Positions 52,244 through 61,122 of a DNA stretch of 64,000 nt are shown here, in pieces. Location of the stretch: the NCBI RefSeq assembly GCF_022346615.1, contig NZ_JAKRNS010000007.1:1-64000 (forward strand). Reading direction: 5' to 3'. The notes beneath the pieces are model-generated. The model saw nothing but the letters and a program-made list of their open reading frames with translations. It did not search any database and was not told the DNA's origin. Numbering within the stretch: the stretch's first letter is position 1; each line of letters opens with the position of its first letter. This DNA is from Staphylococcus sp. ACRSN. Lineage in GTDB: Bacteria; Bacillota; Bacilli; Staphylococcales; Staphylococcaceae. The position numbers were made by a program, and so were the translations under genes.

Positions 52244-53188
52244 TTACATATTGTTTTGTAATTTTGGATGTAAATCATATGACATTTCTATTGCTTCATG
52301 ATTGATTACTTTACTTAATATTTCAACAATCTTTGATGCAATTTCAGAAGTGGGTACACCAATAGCATTTACTGGATAATCTAGTTTTTTGATTTGAGGT
52401 ATATTGTCATAGGAATAGATTATCGGATGGTGTTGGTCATCTAGTGCATTTATTGTACCAACTGTAATATCATAACTGCCACATATAACGCCTGGTGCTA
52501 ACTCATTTGATTGCAAGAATGTTTTTAACGATGATTCTGTTTCGATTGAATTTAAACCTTTTGAATTGATGAGGCGATAGGTAATACCTTGTGTTTCACA
52601 ATAAGATGCGATAGCTTGTTTTTTAGTGATCTGACGAACATCGTTTGTATCTGTATCACCTATATAATCAATTGCATCGATACCTTGTGCTTGTAATGCT
52701 TGAATTGCCATAACCATTGCTTCAGCATGATTGACATTTATTATAGGATAAGGCGTTTTTCTATCTGCGCCATACGCTACGACGGAAATATTGTTGTATA
52801 TCTCTGGCGGTAAATTGGTATGTTCACCTTCATCGAATATGACGATACCATCACAACCGAACTCAACAAATTTTTTTGAAGCTGTAGTAACATCATCAAT
52901 TGAAACAAACATGGCATAGCCAAAGGATTTGATAGCGTGGTTAATTTCAGATATGAGATGTGTCACTGCTATTCTATCAACAGAAGGCCATATTAAACCA
53001 ATTGTCCCACTTTTTTTTGAAACCAAAGATCGAGCAGATTGGTTTGCGATATAATTCATTTCAAGTGCTTTTTGCTGGATCATTTGTTTGGTTTGCGGCT
53101 TCACTAATTGTGAATTTTTCAATGCTTTACTAACAGTAGAATAACTGACGCCACAGGCTTCGGCGACATCTTTTAAAGTTACAGCCAT
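52244..53188 (-). CDS. kdgR: LacI-family regulator of the hexuronate operon
   Basis: The 314-residue protein has the LacI DNA-binding domain (VTLKDVAEACGVSYSTVSKAL, hinge NQSARSLVSKKSGTIGLI) and a periplasmic-binding-protein-like sensor domain. It is divergent from kdgA-kdgK across a spacer with a perfect palindrome. I infer repression of the hexuronate genes, relieved by a pathway intermediate such as KDG. GGAGACG precedes the ATG. Confidence 0.85.
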   Translation of the reverse strand: MAVTLKDVAEACGVSYSTVSKALKNSQLVKPQTKQMIQQKALEMNYIANQSARSLVSKKSGTIGLIWPSVDRIAVTHLISEINHAIKSFGYAMFVSIDDVTTASKKFVEFGCDGIVIFDEGEHTNLPPEIYNNISVVAYGADRKTPYPIINVNHAEAMVMAIQALQAQGIDAIDYIGDTDTNDVRQITKKQAIASYCETQGITYRLINSKGLNSIETESSLKTFLQSNELAPGVICGSYDITVGTINALDDQHHPIIYSYDNIPQIKKLDYPVNAIGVPTSEIASKIVEILSKVINHEAIEMSYDLHPKLQNNM

Positions 53189-53242
53189 AGAACGTCTCCT
53201 TGAAATTATTTGATTTAAGATAGAATTAATTATAACATAGAG

Positions 53243-53253
53243 GTAAGCGTTAC
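53243..53253. promoter_or_regulatory. Second CG-centred palindrome in the kdgR-kdgA spacer
   Basis: GTAAGCGTTAC is an imperfect CG-centred palindrome that also resembles a cre site with two mismatches. On the minus strand it lies about 15 bp upstream of a TATAAT that could be the -10 of kdgR. It might serve autoregulation or CcpA. Confidence 0.4.
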
Positions 53254-53262
53254 AATATTTTT

Positions 53263-53291
53263 TTGAATAAAAATAACAACGTTGTTATTTT
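53263..53291 (+). promoter_or_regulatory. kdgAK promoter covered by a 22-bp palindrome
   Basis: TTGAAT (53263-53268), 17 bp and TATTTT (53286-53291) form the promoter. A perfect 22-bp palindrome with arms AAAATAACAAC and GTTGTTATTTT (53270-53291, centre CG) occupies the spacer and -10 box. A CG-centred palindrome is typical of LacI-family operators, so this is the probable KdgR site. Confidence 0.75.
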
Positions 53292-53332
53292 CGAGGAAAT
53301 AATAAATTTATCTCTGGTAAGGGGCTGTAATT

Positions 53333-53953
53333 ATGAAATCTAGCGACATTTTAAAAGCAATACATGATGGTAAACACATTGCTGTCATGCGCACTGAAGA
53401 GGCTGAAATATTTATTGAAATTGCGCAAACGATTATAGAAAAAGGATTAAATATAATCGAGGTAACTTTGACAACACCGAATGCCTTAAACATCATTGAG
53501 AAATTATCTGAGAGAGAAGATGCTTTAATAGGTGCGGGAACAGTACTTGATGCTGTGTCTGCGCGTAATGCAATTATGAGTGGCGCAAGATTTATTGTCA
53601 GTCCATCATTTGATAAAGAAACAGCAAAAATTGCAAACCTGTATGATATTCCTTATATTCCAGGATGTATGACAGTTAAGGAAATGGTTGAATCACTCCA
53701 ATATGGTTGTAAAGTATTAAAGCTATTTCCTGCTACACAGTTTACACCAAAGACAATCAAAGACTTTAAAGGTCCGTTACCACAAATTGAAATTGTACCA
53801 ACTGGAGGTATCGATAAAACAAATCATAGAGAATGGTTAGATGCAGGTAGCTTTGCAGTAGGCATAGGTAGTGAAATTACTAAAGTTTTTCAAGAACAAG
53901 GGAAATCTGCTTTAGAACAGTATGTCTTAGATTTAAAGAGCGAGGTGCAATGA
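53333..53953 (+). CDS. kdgA: 2-dehydro-3-deoxyphosphogluconate (KDPG) aldolase
   Basis: The 206-residue protein has the class I aldolase motifs: catalytic Glu in IIEVTLTTPNAL, GAGTVLD, and the Schiff-base lysine in CKVLKLFPAT. It cleaves KDPG to pyruvate and glyceraldehyde 3-phosphate, the last step of hexuronate breakdown. The next gene begins within its stop codon region (overlap of four bases). Confidence 0.93.
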   Translation: MKSSDILKAIHDGKHIAVMRTEEAEIFIEIAQTIIEKGLNIIEVTLTTPNALNIIEKLSEREDALIGAGTVLDAVSARNAIMSGARFIVSPSFDKETAKIANLYDIPYIPGCMTVKEMVESLQYGCKVLKLFPATQFTPKTIKDFKGPLPQIEIVPTGGIDKTNHREWLDAGSFAVGIGSEITKVFQEQGKSALEQYVLDLKSEVQ

Positions 53954-54924
53954 TGACTATCTATGGTTTAGGAGAGGTCATGTTGCGATATACCCCCTAC
54001 AATTATACGCAACTAAAAGACGCTAATAGCTTTGATGTTCAAGTAGGCGGTGCTGAATTAAACACGCTCATCACTCTATCTCATTTTGGACAGAGAACAG
54101 ATATGTTAACAGTCTTGCCTCGCCATGCGATTGGAACAATTGCTTTGCAAAAGATGACTCAAGCAAATGTTGCTACTCACAATATAAAATATACTGATGG
54201 TCGATTAGGAACATATTATCTTGAAGAGAGCTTTGGATTTAGAAGTGGAAAGATAATATACGATAGATCCCATTCTACATTTTCAGAATATCGTGAACAG
54301 ATTTTGGAGGGTATACAGTTTGAAAGTGGAGATTATTTTGTGTTTACAGGTATAACATTAGCCGTTAATCCTATGGTTCGCGAACAAATTGTAAATATAC
54401 TAACTCAATTAAAGCAACGTGGTGTGAAGATTGTTTTTGATATTAATTATAGAAGTAATTTATGGAATAAAGATATAGCAAAAACAACGATTGAATCTGT
54501 TTTACCTCATGTAGATATACTACTATTTGGGAAAATGGATGCAACACATTTATTAAATACAAATAATGAAATTGATGAAATGGAAACTTGTGCTAGAACG
54601 TTACAGCAAAAATATAATATTCCAATGCTTGCATCTAGTAATAGAGATATTGAGTCAAGTACGCTACAAGGTATTATGTTAAACAAAGGAGATTATATCA
54701 TAGGACAAAGTTATCCTTATACTGTTTTAAATAGAATTGGTGCGGGTGACGCTTTTATGGCAGGTATCATTCATGGTTTAATATCAAATTATGAATATGA
54801 AAAAATAATCGACTTTGCAACAAAATGTTCTGTATTACAACACACGACGAGAGAAGATGCTTTAACATGTAGTGAGGAGGATATATTAGGGTTATCAACG
54901 CATATAGGTGAACTGAAAAGATGA
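53950..54924 (+). CDS. kdgK: 2-dehydro-3-deoxygluconokinase
   Basis: The 324-residue PfkB-family kinase has the N-terminal substrate motif GGAELNTLITLSHFG and the C-terminal ATP/catalytic motif RIGAGDAFMAGIIHG. It phosphorylates KDG to KDPG for the aldolase encoded just before it. Its start overlaps kdgA. Confidence 0.92.
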   Translation: MMTIYGLGEVMLRYTPYNYTQLKDANSFDVQVGGAELNTLITLSHFGQRTDMLTVLPRHAIGTIALQKMTQANVATHNIKYTDGRLGTYYLEESFGFRSGKIIYDRSHSTFSEYREQILEGIQFESGDYFVFTGITLAVNPMVREQIVNILTQLKQRGVKIVFDINYRSNLWNKDIAKTTIESVLPHVDILLFGKMDATHLLNTNNEIDEMETCARTLQQKYNIPMLASSNRDIESSTLQGIMLNKGDYIIGQSYPYTVLNRIGAGDAFMAGIIHGLISNYEYEKIIDFATKCSVLQHTTREDALTCSEEDILGLSTHIGELKR

Positions 54925-54948
54925 TTATATAAAAATTTTTCGATATTT

Positions 54949-54963
54949 ATGAAAACGGATACA
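54949..54963 (+). promoter_or_regulatory. CcpA site (cre) before uxaC
   Basis: ATGAAAACGGATACA matches every defined position of the cre consensus WTGNAANCGNWNNCW. It lies 25 bases after kdgK and about 100 bases before uxaC, so it may repress a second promoter or block elongation when glucose is present. Confidence 0.75.
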
Positions 54964-55062
54964 TCTAAAGTATTTTTAAGATTTAAAAAGTAGTTACTTT
55001 AGCAATATGTTAAATAACTTCAACAAATATAGTGTTTTATGAAATAGGAAAGAGGTTAAATT

Positions 55063-56469
55063 ATGACATTAATCCATGACAATTTTTTATTGAACAGCAA
55101 GACAGCAATTAAACTTTATCAGAAAGTTAAAGATTTACCTATTTATGATTTCCATTGTCATCTAGATCCTAAAGAAATATATGACAATAAAAATTATGAA
55201 ACCATTACACAATTATGGTTATCAGGTGATCATTATAAGTGGCGATTGATGCGAGCATTCGGTATTGATGAAGATTATATTACTGGTGATGCAGAAGATC
55301 TTGATAAGTTTCAAGCATTTATGGAGATGTTACCATATGCTGCTATGAATCCAATGTATCATTGGTGTGCTTTGGAACTTAATCGCTATTTCAATGAAAA
55401 TACAGATTTAGATAAAGTGGATAGTTTGAAATTATATAAAGCTTTAAATAAGAAATTAGCTAAGTCGACACATACACCTCAATCATTGATTAAAGCAAGT
55501 AATGTATCGGTAGTATGTACGACGGATGACCCATGTGACGATTTGAAATATCATAAATTGTTAAGACAGGATAAAAAAGTAACGTTTAAAGTTTGTCCTA
55601 CCTATAGACCAGATAGTTATGTATTACTAAATAACAATACATTTAAGGAAAAGTTAGCTAAATTAAACGATGTATCTGATAAAGAAGTAAAAGATTTAAC
55701 ATCGTATATTGCAGCTTTGAAAGCACGTATTTATTACTTTGATAGAGAAGGAGCAAAAAGCTCGGACCAAAGCTTTGAAAAAGTACCATTAATGACTGCA
55801 ACTAAGGATGAGGCACAAGAAATATTTAATCAATTGGCAGATGGTCATGATGTTTCTGAGGAAAAACAATACGAATTAGCAGGCTATATATTGACTGAAT
55901 TAAGCAAAGTATATCGAACACTAGGTTGGGTCGTACAATTCCACTTAGGTCCTATACGAAATAATAATACGAAAATGCTAGACATTGTAGGAACAGATAG
56001 TGGCTTTGATAGTGTTGGCAACCAACTTAATGCGAAGACATTAAATGCGATGTTGAACCACCTAGAACAACATAATGCATTGTCAGATACGATTATCTAT
56101 CCAAATAATGGTAATGATCATTTAATGGTACAAGCTGCTGCAGGTAATTTTAGTAATAGTGAACACAAAGTACAATTAGGTGCTGCATGGTGGTTTAATG
56201 ATACGAAAGAAGGTATGGAACGTCATTTAGTGGATTACTCAAACGTTGGTCTATTATCTAAGTTTGTTGGTATGCTTACAGATTCAAGAAGTATGATTTC
56301 TTATACAAGACATGAATATTTCAGAAGAATTTTATGTAATTTTGTAGGTGAAAAAATTGAAAAAGGTGAAATTACGTTATCAAATTCCACGATTGAACAA
56401 ATGTTAAAAGATATCTGTTTTAACAATGCGGTTAAGTTATTCAAAATAGAAGGAATTAAGGAGGTATAA
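55063..56469 (+). CDS. uxaC: Glucuronate (uronate) isomerase
   Basis: The 468-residue protein is a member of the amidohydrolase-fold uronate isomerase family, with the metal motif YDFHCHLDPKEIYDN, CTTDDPCDDLKYH and GMLTDSRSMISYTRHEYFRR near the end. It converts D-glucuronate to D-fructuronate (and galacturonate to tagaturonate). GAAAGAGG precedes the ATG. The uxuA start overlaps its stop codon by one base. Confidence 0.94.
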   Translation: MTLIHDNFLLNSKTAIKLYQKVKDLPIYDFHCHLDPKEIYDNKNYETITQLWLSGDHYKWRLMRAFGIDEDYITGDAEDLDKFQAFMEMLPYAAMNPMYHWCALELNRYFNENTDLDKVDSLKLYKALNKKLAKSTHTPQSLIKASNVSVVCTTDDPCDDLKYHKLLRQDKKVTFKVCPTYRPDSYVLLNNNTFKEKLAKLNDVSDKEVKDLTSYIAALKARIYYFDREGAKSSDQSFEKVPLMTATKDEAQEIFNQLADGHDVSEEKQYELAGYILTELSKVYRTLGWVVQFHLGPIRNNNTKMLDIVGTDSGFDSVGNQLNAKTLNAMLNHLEQHNALSDTIIYPNNGNDHLMVQAAAGNFSNSEHKVQLGAAWWFNDTKEGMERHLVDYSNVGLLSKFVGMLTDSRSMISYTRHEYFRRILCNFVGEKIEKGEITLSNSTIEQMLKDICFNNAVKLFKIEGIKEV

Positions 56470-57503
56470 TGATGGAACTTTCATTTCGTTGGTATGGAAA
56501 AGATGACCCTGTAACGTTGGATAATATTAGACAAATTCCCAATATGAAACATATCGTTTCAGCAATATATGATGTACCTGTTGGTGAAATTTGGGAGAAA
56601 GAGCGAATTCAAAAATTAAAAGAAACTATTGAAGCTGCAGGTTTGAAATTTGAAGTGGTTGAGAGTTTACCAGTGAGTGAAGATATCAAGTTAGGTACTG
56701 CAAAACGCGATGCGTTAATTGAAAATTATAAGACATCACTTAAAAATTTAGCTGATTGTGGCATTAAGACAGTTACTTATAATTTTATGCCAGTATTTGA
56801 TTGGACGAGGTCACAACTAGACTATCAACTTGAAGATGGTTCGAATACATTGATATATGATCACGAACAAATTAAAGATGTTGATCCGTTAATGACCGAT
56901 TTAAACTTACCTGGATGGGATGAAAGTTATACACGTGAAGAAATGAATAAACTCATTTTGAAATATCGTGACATGTCAGAGGATCAATTGTGGGATAATC
57001 TGCAATATTTCCTAGAAGCCGTATTACCAACTGCTATCGAGCATGATGTGAACCTAGCAATTCATCCGGATGATCCACCATGGTCCATTTTTGGAATCCC
57101 AAGAATTATTAAAAATAGAGAAAGCTACTTACGGTTAAAAGAAATTAATGATTCAGCGAATAATGGAATTTGCTTTTGTACTGGATCACTTGGCTCTCTT
57201 GCTGAAAATAACTTACCCGAACTGATTAAAGAATTTGGAAAACATATACATTTTGTACACATGCGCAATGTAAAAAGGTTAGATACACAATCATTCGTAG
57301 AAACTGGTCATCTATCTAAATCAGGATCAGTAGATATGAAAGCAGTGACGTCGACTTTACTTGAAATTGGATATCAAGGCACGATTCGTCCAGATCATGG
57401 TCGGATGATTTGGGGAGAAACAGGTAAGGCAGGCTATGGTCTGTTTGATAGAGCTTTAGGTGCAACATATATTAACGGCTTAATAGAAGGAGTGAGTAAA
57501 TAA
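56469..57503 (+). CDS. uxuA: Mannonate dehydratase
   Basis: The 344-residue protein has the UxuA motifs ELSFRWYGKDDPV at the N-terminus and LAIHPDDPPWSIFGIPRI with metal ligands, then HFVHMRNVKR. It dehydrates D-mannonate to 2-keto-3-deoxygluconate. Two adjacent ATGs are possible starts; AAGGAGG lies 4 and 7 bases upstream respectively. Both neighbours overlap it by one base, so the three genes are coupled. Confidence 0.95.
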   Translation: MMELSFRWYGKDDPVTLDNIRQIPNMKHIVSAIYDVPVGEIWEKERIQKLKETIEAAGLKFEVVESLPVSEDIKLGTAKRDALIENYKTSLKNLADCGIKTVTYNFMPVFDWTRSQLDYQLEDGSNTLIYDHEQIKDVDPLMTDLNLPGWDESYTREEMNKLILKYRDMSEDQLWDNLQYFLEAVLPTAIEHDVNLAIHPDDPPWSIFGIPRIIKNRESYLRLKEINDSANNGICFCTGSLGSLAENNLPELIKEFGKHIHFVHMRNVKRLDTQSFVETGHLSKSGSVDMKAVTSTLLEIGYQGTIRPDHGRMIWGETGKAGYGLFDRALGATYINGLIEGVSK

Positions 57504-58324
57504 TGGATGCACAATTTAAGGATTTGAATGTCGTGATTACTGGCGCAACAGGTGTGATTGGCAGTACCTTTGTTAAAGGATTGGTTACCAAAGGTGCGAA
57601 TGTTGGAATATTAGCCCGTTCAGAAGAAAAAATTACTGCATTGCAGAATGAATTAGGTGAAGCTAAAGCACAAACAGTGGATTTAGTAGCCGATGTATTA
57701 GATAAAGTAGAATTAGAACGCGCAAAGCAAAGATTTAACGAAACATTTGGTACGATTGATATTCTGATTAATGGTGCTGGTGGCAATCATCCAAATGCAA
57801 CTACAAGTGATGAATTTTTTGATGCCCAAGGAGAAAATACGTTCTTTGATTTAACTGAACCGGGTATAGATACAGTATTTAAATTGAATTATGTCGGAAC
57901 ATTCTTACCGTCACAAGTCTTTGCGCAAGATATTGTAACCGCAAAGCAAGGTTCAATTATTAATATTTCATCTATGAATGCTTTTACACCACTGACAAAG
58001 ATTCCAGCATATAGTGGTGCTAAGGCAGCCGTGAGTAATTTCACTGAATGGTTAAGCACTTATTTTTCAGGTAAGGTTCGAGTTAATGCAATCGCTCCTG
58101 GATTCTTTGAAACCAATCAAAACAAAGGGCTATTAAGAAATGCAGATGGTTCCTATTCTGATAGAGCAAACAAAATACTTTCTCAAACACCAATGAATCG
58201 TTTTGGTGAACCAGAAGAAATTCTAGGTACATTATATTGGTTGATGGATTATAACGCGAGTAGCTTTGTGACAGGAGTTGTTATACCTGTTGATGGCGGA
58301 TTTAACTCATATTCGGGTGTTTAA
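57503..58324 (+). CDS. uxuB: SDR-type D-mannonate oxidoreductase (fructuronate reductase)
   Basis: The 273-residue short-chain dehydrogenase has VITGATGVIGSTFVKG, the family-typical INGAGGNHPNATT and the catalytic YSGAKAAV. It resembles the Bacillus YjmF/UxuB enzyme, not the long-chain UxuB of E. coli. It reduces D-fructuronate to D-mannonate, the step between UxaC and UxuA. The start overlaps the uxuA stop by one base. A strong terminator follows. Confidence 0.88.
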   Translation: MDAQFKDLNVVITGATGVIGSTFVKGLVTKGANVGILARSEEKITALQNELGEAKAQTVDLVADVLDKVELERAKQRFNETFGTIDILINGAGGNHPNATTSDEFFDAQGENTFFDLTEPGIDTVFKLNYVGTFLPSQVFAQDIVTAKQGSIINISSMNAFTPLTKIPAYSGAKAAVSNFTEWLSTYFSGKVRVNAIAPGFFETNQNKGLLRNADGSYSDRANKILSQTPMNRFGEPEEILGTLYWLMDYNASSFVTGVVIPVDGGFNSYSGV

Positions 58325-58335
58325 TATTGAATGAG

Positions 58336-58369
58336 GCAATTGAAATATTTATATTTCAATTGCTTTTTT
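58336..58369 (+). terminator. Terminator of the hexuronate operon
   Basis: A perfect 12-bp stem (GCAATTGAAATA / TATTTCAATTGC, loop TTTA) is followed by six T residues, 12 bases after uxuB. Confidence 0.92.
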
Positions 58370-58551
58370 ATATCTATCAAAATGATTTTATAGAACTTGA
58401 TAGACTACATATCAAAATAGTGAAATGCAATCATTTGTATTTAATGAAAAAATAAATAAATTAATATCAACATTTAATTGAAAATGAAAAATATTTAATA
58501 CATAATATAGGTTGATTGACAAAGATAGAAATAGAAAATAGGTGAATCAGA

Positions 58552-60273
58552 ATGAAGGAATTCTTTAAATATTATAAGCCCTATAAAGGGTTGTTTTTCT
58601 TAGATTTTAGCTCTGCTGTCATTGTTGGACTATTAGAACTTATTTTTCCATTAATTACCAGTGTTTATATAGATAAATTATTGCCTACAAATCATTGGAA
58701 CCTAATTATTATATTCGGATTACTATTATTATTCGTATTCGCTGTAGAAGCAGTACTTAAGTTTATAGTGACGTATTGGGGACATAAATTAGGAACGAAT
58801 ATTGAACGAGATATGCGGAATGATTTATATGGACATATTCAAAAGTTGAATTTTAAGTTTTTTGATAATCAAAAATCAGGTAAATTAATCGGAAGATTAA
58901 CAAATGATTTGATGGATATTGGTGAAGCGGCGCATCATGGTCCTGAAGATGTCTTTTTATCAGTAATGACATTAATTGGTGCGTTTATCATTATGCTTAC
59001 CATTGATATTAAATTAGCATTGATAACATTTTGTGTGGTGCCTATTGTCTTTATTTTGGCAATTTTCTTTAGTCAAAAAATGTCACGTGCATTTAAGAAA
59101 CTTTTTGCCAACGTGTCACGTTTTAACGAATTAATTGCAGATAATGTTGGTGGCATTAGACTAGTACAAGCTTTTACAAATGAACGTTATGAAAATGACA
59201 AGTTTAGAAGCATTAATGATAGCTTTAGGGCAACTAAATTAAAAGCATATAATTATATGTCTTGGAATATTACGATTAGTCATATAGCTCAAAAAGTCAC
59301 TTTGATTGTCGTGTTAGTTGTCGGAAGTTATTTCGTATTACATGGAGATTTAACATATGGTGGTATTGTAGCGTTTATCATGATTACAAACGTATTATTT
59401 AAACCACTTGAACAAATTAATATGATTATTGAACTTTTCCCAAAAGCCATTGCAGGATTTAAAAATTTCAGAGAAATTTTATTAGTAGATCCTGAAATTA
59501 AAGACAAATCTGATGCTGTACAAATGCCTACTCAACTTCAAGAAATTGAATATAAAGATGTTACGTTTGGTTATGGAGAGGAAAAGATTCTAAATGGACT
59601 GAATTTAAAAGTTCAACATGGAGAGAAAATTGCATTAGTAGGTCCAAGCGGTAGTGGGAAAACAACAATCAGCGCTTTATTGCCAAGATTTTATGAAGTA
59701 GATAGGGGCGCTATAATGATTGATGGGGTAGATATTAGAAATATTCGTTTAAGCGCGTTACGTGCAGAAATCGGTGTTGTTCAACAAGATGTCTTTTTAT
59801 TTTCTGGGACATTAAGAGAAAATATCGTTTACGGTAATTTAAATACAAGTGAGGAATTGTTATTTAAAGCAGTGAGACATGCACAACTTGAAGAATTTGT
59901 AATGAGTTTACCTGAAGGTTTAAGTACATTGGTAGGAGAAAGAGGTACTAAATTATCTGGTGGCCAAAAACAACGTATTGCGATTGCACGCATGTTTTTA
60001 AAAGATCCATCTATTATTATCCTAGATGAAGCGACAAGTGCGCTAGATATCGAAACAGAAAATAAAATACAAGCAGCATTCAAAAAATTATCGGAAAATC
60101 GAACTTCATTGATTATTGCACATCGTTTATCGACGATTAAAGATGTAGATCGTATCGTATTTATAAAAGAAGGTAGAATACTTGAAGAAGGTAGTCATGA
60201 AACCTTGATGCAACAAGACGGACCATATAAGCAATTATATTTATCACAATTTCATGAGATAGATACCTTTTAA
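58552..60273 (+). CDS. ABC exporter, fused membrane and ATPase domains
   Basis: The 573-residue half-transporter has six membrane helices (about 1-310) and an ATPase with Walker A GPSGSGKTT (about 364), Q-loop VVQQDVFLFSGT, signature LSGGQ (about 469), Walker B IIILDEATS and IAHRLST. It should work as a homodimer that exports drugs or lipids, like the staphylococcal MsbA/Sav1866 group. It has its own spacer and is not part of the hexuronate operon. The substrate is unknown. Confidence 0.88.
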   Translation: MKEFFKYYKPYKGLFFLDFSSAVIVGLLELIFPLITSVYIDKLLPTNHWNLIIIFGLLLLFVFAVEAVLKFIVTYWGHKLGTNIERDMRNDLYGHIQKLNFKFFDNQKSGKLIGRLTNDLMDIGEAAHHGPEDVFLSVMTLIGAFIIMLTIDIKLALITFCVVPIVFILAIFFSQKMSRAFKKLFANVSRFNELIADNVGGIRLVQAFTNERYENDKFRSINDSFRATKLKAYNYMSWNITISHIAQKVTLIVVLVVGSYFVLHGDLTYGGIVAFIMITNVLFKPLEQINMIIELFPKAIAGFKNFREILLVDPEIKDKSDAVQMPTQLQEIEYKDVTFGYGEEKILNGLNLKVQHGEKIALVGPSGSGKTTISALLPRFYEVDRGAIMIDGVDIRNIRLSALRAEIGVVQQDVFLFSGTLRENIVYGNLNTSEELLFKAVRHAQLEEFVMSLPEGLSTLVGERGTKLSGGQKQRIAIARMFLKDPSIIILDEATSALDIETENKIQAAFKKLSENRTSLIIAHRLSTIKDVDRIVFIKEGRILEEGSHETLMQQDGPYKQLYLSQFHEIDTF

Positions 60274-60540
60274 CATAAAAGCGTAACAATCCGAATTTAA
60301 TGAATGTAATGAAGTTCTATGTTCATGAAGAAATGCACAACCAATCAAATCCTATTTAAGGTGAGAGGTTCATATTATTAAAATAGTATTTTACTCAAAG
60401 GCAAAAAATCATTTAATAACACGTTAATACGTTAATATTGATTTATAATTTTGATGATACTTATTAAAGTAGAAATAGTAGTGTTTTAAATCATTTTAAA
60501 CTTGAATTGGTTTATCGGCAGTGGATAGGTTTGTACATTT

Positions 60541-60567
60541 ACAGGTGCTATAATTATAGTGTCGCCT
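60541..60567 (+). promoter_or_regulatory. Promoter and 5' end of the fst toxin mRNA
   Basis: TG-C-TATAAT (TATAAT at 60549-60554) is an extended -10 box; the -35 is weak. The transcript then starts with CGCCTATCTCTCAGGCG, a hairpin whose CTATCTCTC can also pair with the toxin ribosome site. The 267 bases before this promoter (from 60274) hold nothing I recognise. Confidence 0.65.
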
Positions 60568-60609
60568 ATCTCTCAGGCGTCAATTTGACGTAGGGAGGAG
60601 GTGAGACCA

Positions 60610-60702
60610 GTGGAACTACTTTTTGTTAGTATAATTGCACCTATTGTATCAGGATGCATAATTGCGGGTTTTACGTTTTGGCTAAACAACCGCAATAAAT
60701 AA
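60610..60702 (+). CDS. Fst-family type I toxin peptide
   Basis: A 30-residue peptide with sequence start MELLFVSIIAPIVSG, one membrane segment and a basic end (WLNNRNK) fits the Fst/Ldr toxin family (compare the LVIAPI motif of Enterococcus Fst). The start is GTG, eight bases after GGAGGAGG. Such peptides disturb the membrane when made in excess. An antisense RNA overlaps the 3' end of its mRNA, and an 18-base direct repeat spans its start. Confidence 0.83.
   Translation: MELLFVSIIAPIVSGCIIAGFTFWLNNRNK
60611..60628 (+). repeat. Direct repeat, copy 1, at the fst start codon
   Basis: TGGAACTACTTTTTGTTA is repeated exactly at 60771-60788. In par/Fst loci such repeats are where the antisense RNA pairs with the toxin mRNA at its start codon and blocks translation. 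Confidence 0.85.
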
Positions 60703-60719
60703 TAAGGCGACATAGCCCA

Positions 60720-60787
60720 CCAAAAAGAACCCCCAACCTATTCCAGTAGGTTGGGGGTTCGGTGTTCCAATGGAACTACTTTTTGTT
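60720..60787 (-). ncRNA. Antisense RNA (RNA II type) of the Fst locus
   Basis: On the minus strand TTGCAT (60818-60823), 18 bp and an extended TATAAT (60794-60799) form a strong promoter. Transcription would start near 60787, run through direct repeat copy 2, and stop at the shared hairpin. The RNA would be about 65 nt and complementary to the toxin mRNA's 3' end directly and to its start region through the repeat. This is the known par-locus design. Confidence 0.78.
60727..60765. terminator. Shared bidirectional terminator of the Fst locus
   Basis: GAACCCCCAACCTA pairs perfectly with TAGGTTGGGGGTTC around a six-base loop. It is the only GC-rich element in the locus and serves both converging transcripts. 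Confidence 0.88.
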
Positions 60788-60788
60788 A
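60771..60788 (+). repeat. Direct repeat, copy 2, in the antisense RNA
   Basis: This is an exact 18-base copy of 60611-60628, placed at the 5' end of the antisense RNA. It allows the RNA to pair with the toxin start codon region. Confidence 0.85.
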
Positions 60789-60971
60789 AACACATTATAA
60801 CATCATAGTGGTTGGTAATGCAAAATAGTTAATTTAGGAAGCATTTTTTGTTTATGTAATCTAAACAAGTTACAAACTTCATTTGAAAATTGAGTAAACT
60901 CAACTAAGCATATTGATTAGGAATTATAGTAAGTTATGACATTATGAGTCTTTAATAGTTAAAATAGAATG

Positions 60972-61031
60972 AAAAATATCTTACCTTCAGTTACAAATAA
61001 AAATATTTGTAACTGAAGGTAAGATATTTTT
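60972..61031. terminator. Perfect 28-bp hairpin
   Basis: Two perfect 28-base arms (60972-60999 and 61004-61031; inner ends TTACAAATA / TATTTGTAA) enclose AAAA. The outer ends are A- and T-runs, so it can terminate transcription in either direction. No gene ends nearby, which is odd. Confidence 0.7.
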
Positions 61032-61122
61032 GATGCAACAATTCCAATTACTTGAAACTACGTATTTGAATGTCAGAAGAAATGAATTTGTATCTGAGAA
61101 AATTGAGAAGATGTAGGTAAAA

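Noticed and set aside
57503-58324. Reading the last hexuronate gene as a general fatty-acid-type SDR
   Set aside because: The GAGGNHPNATT motif and translational coupling to uxuA fit the fructuronate reductase group better.
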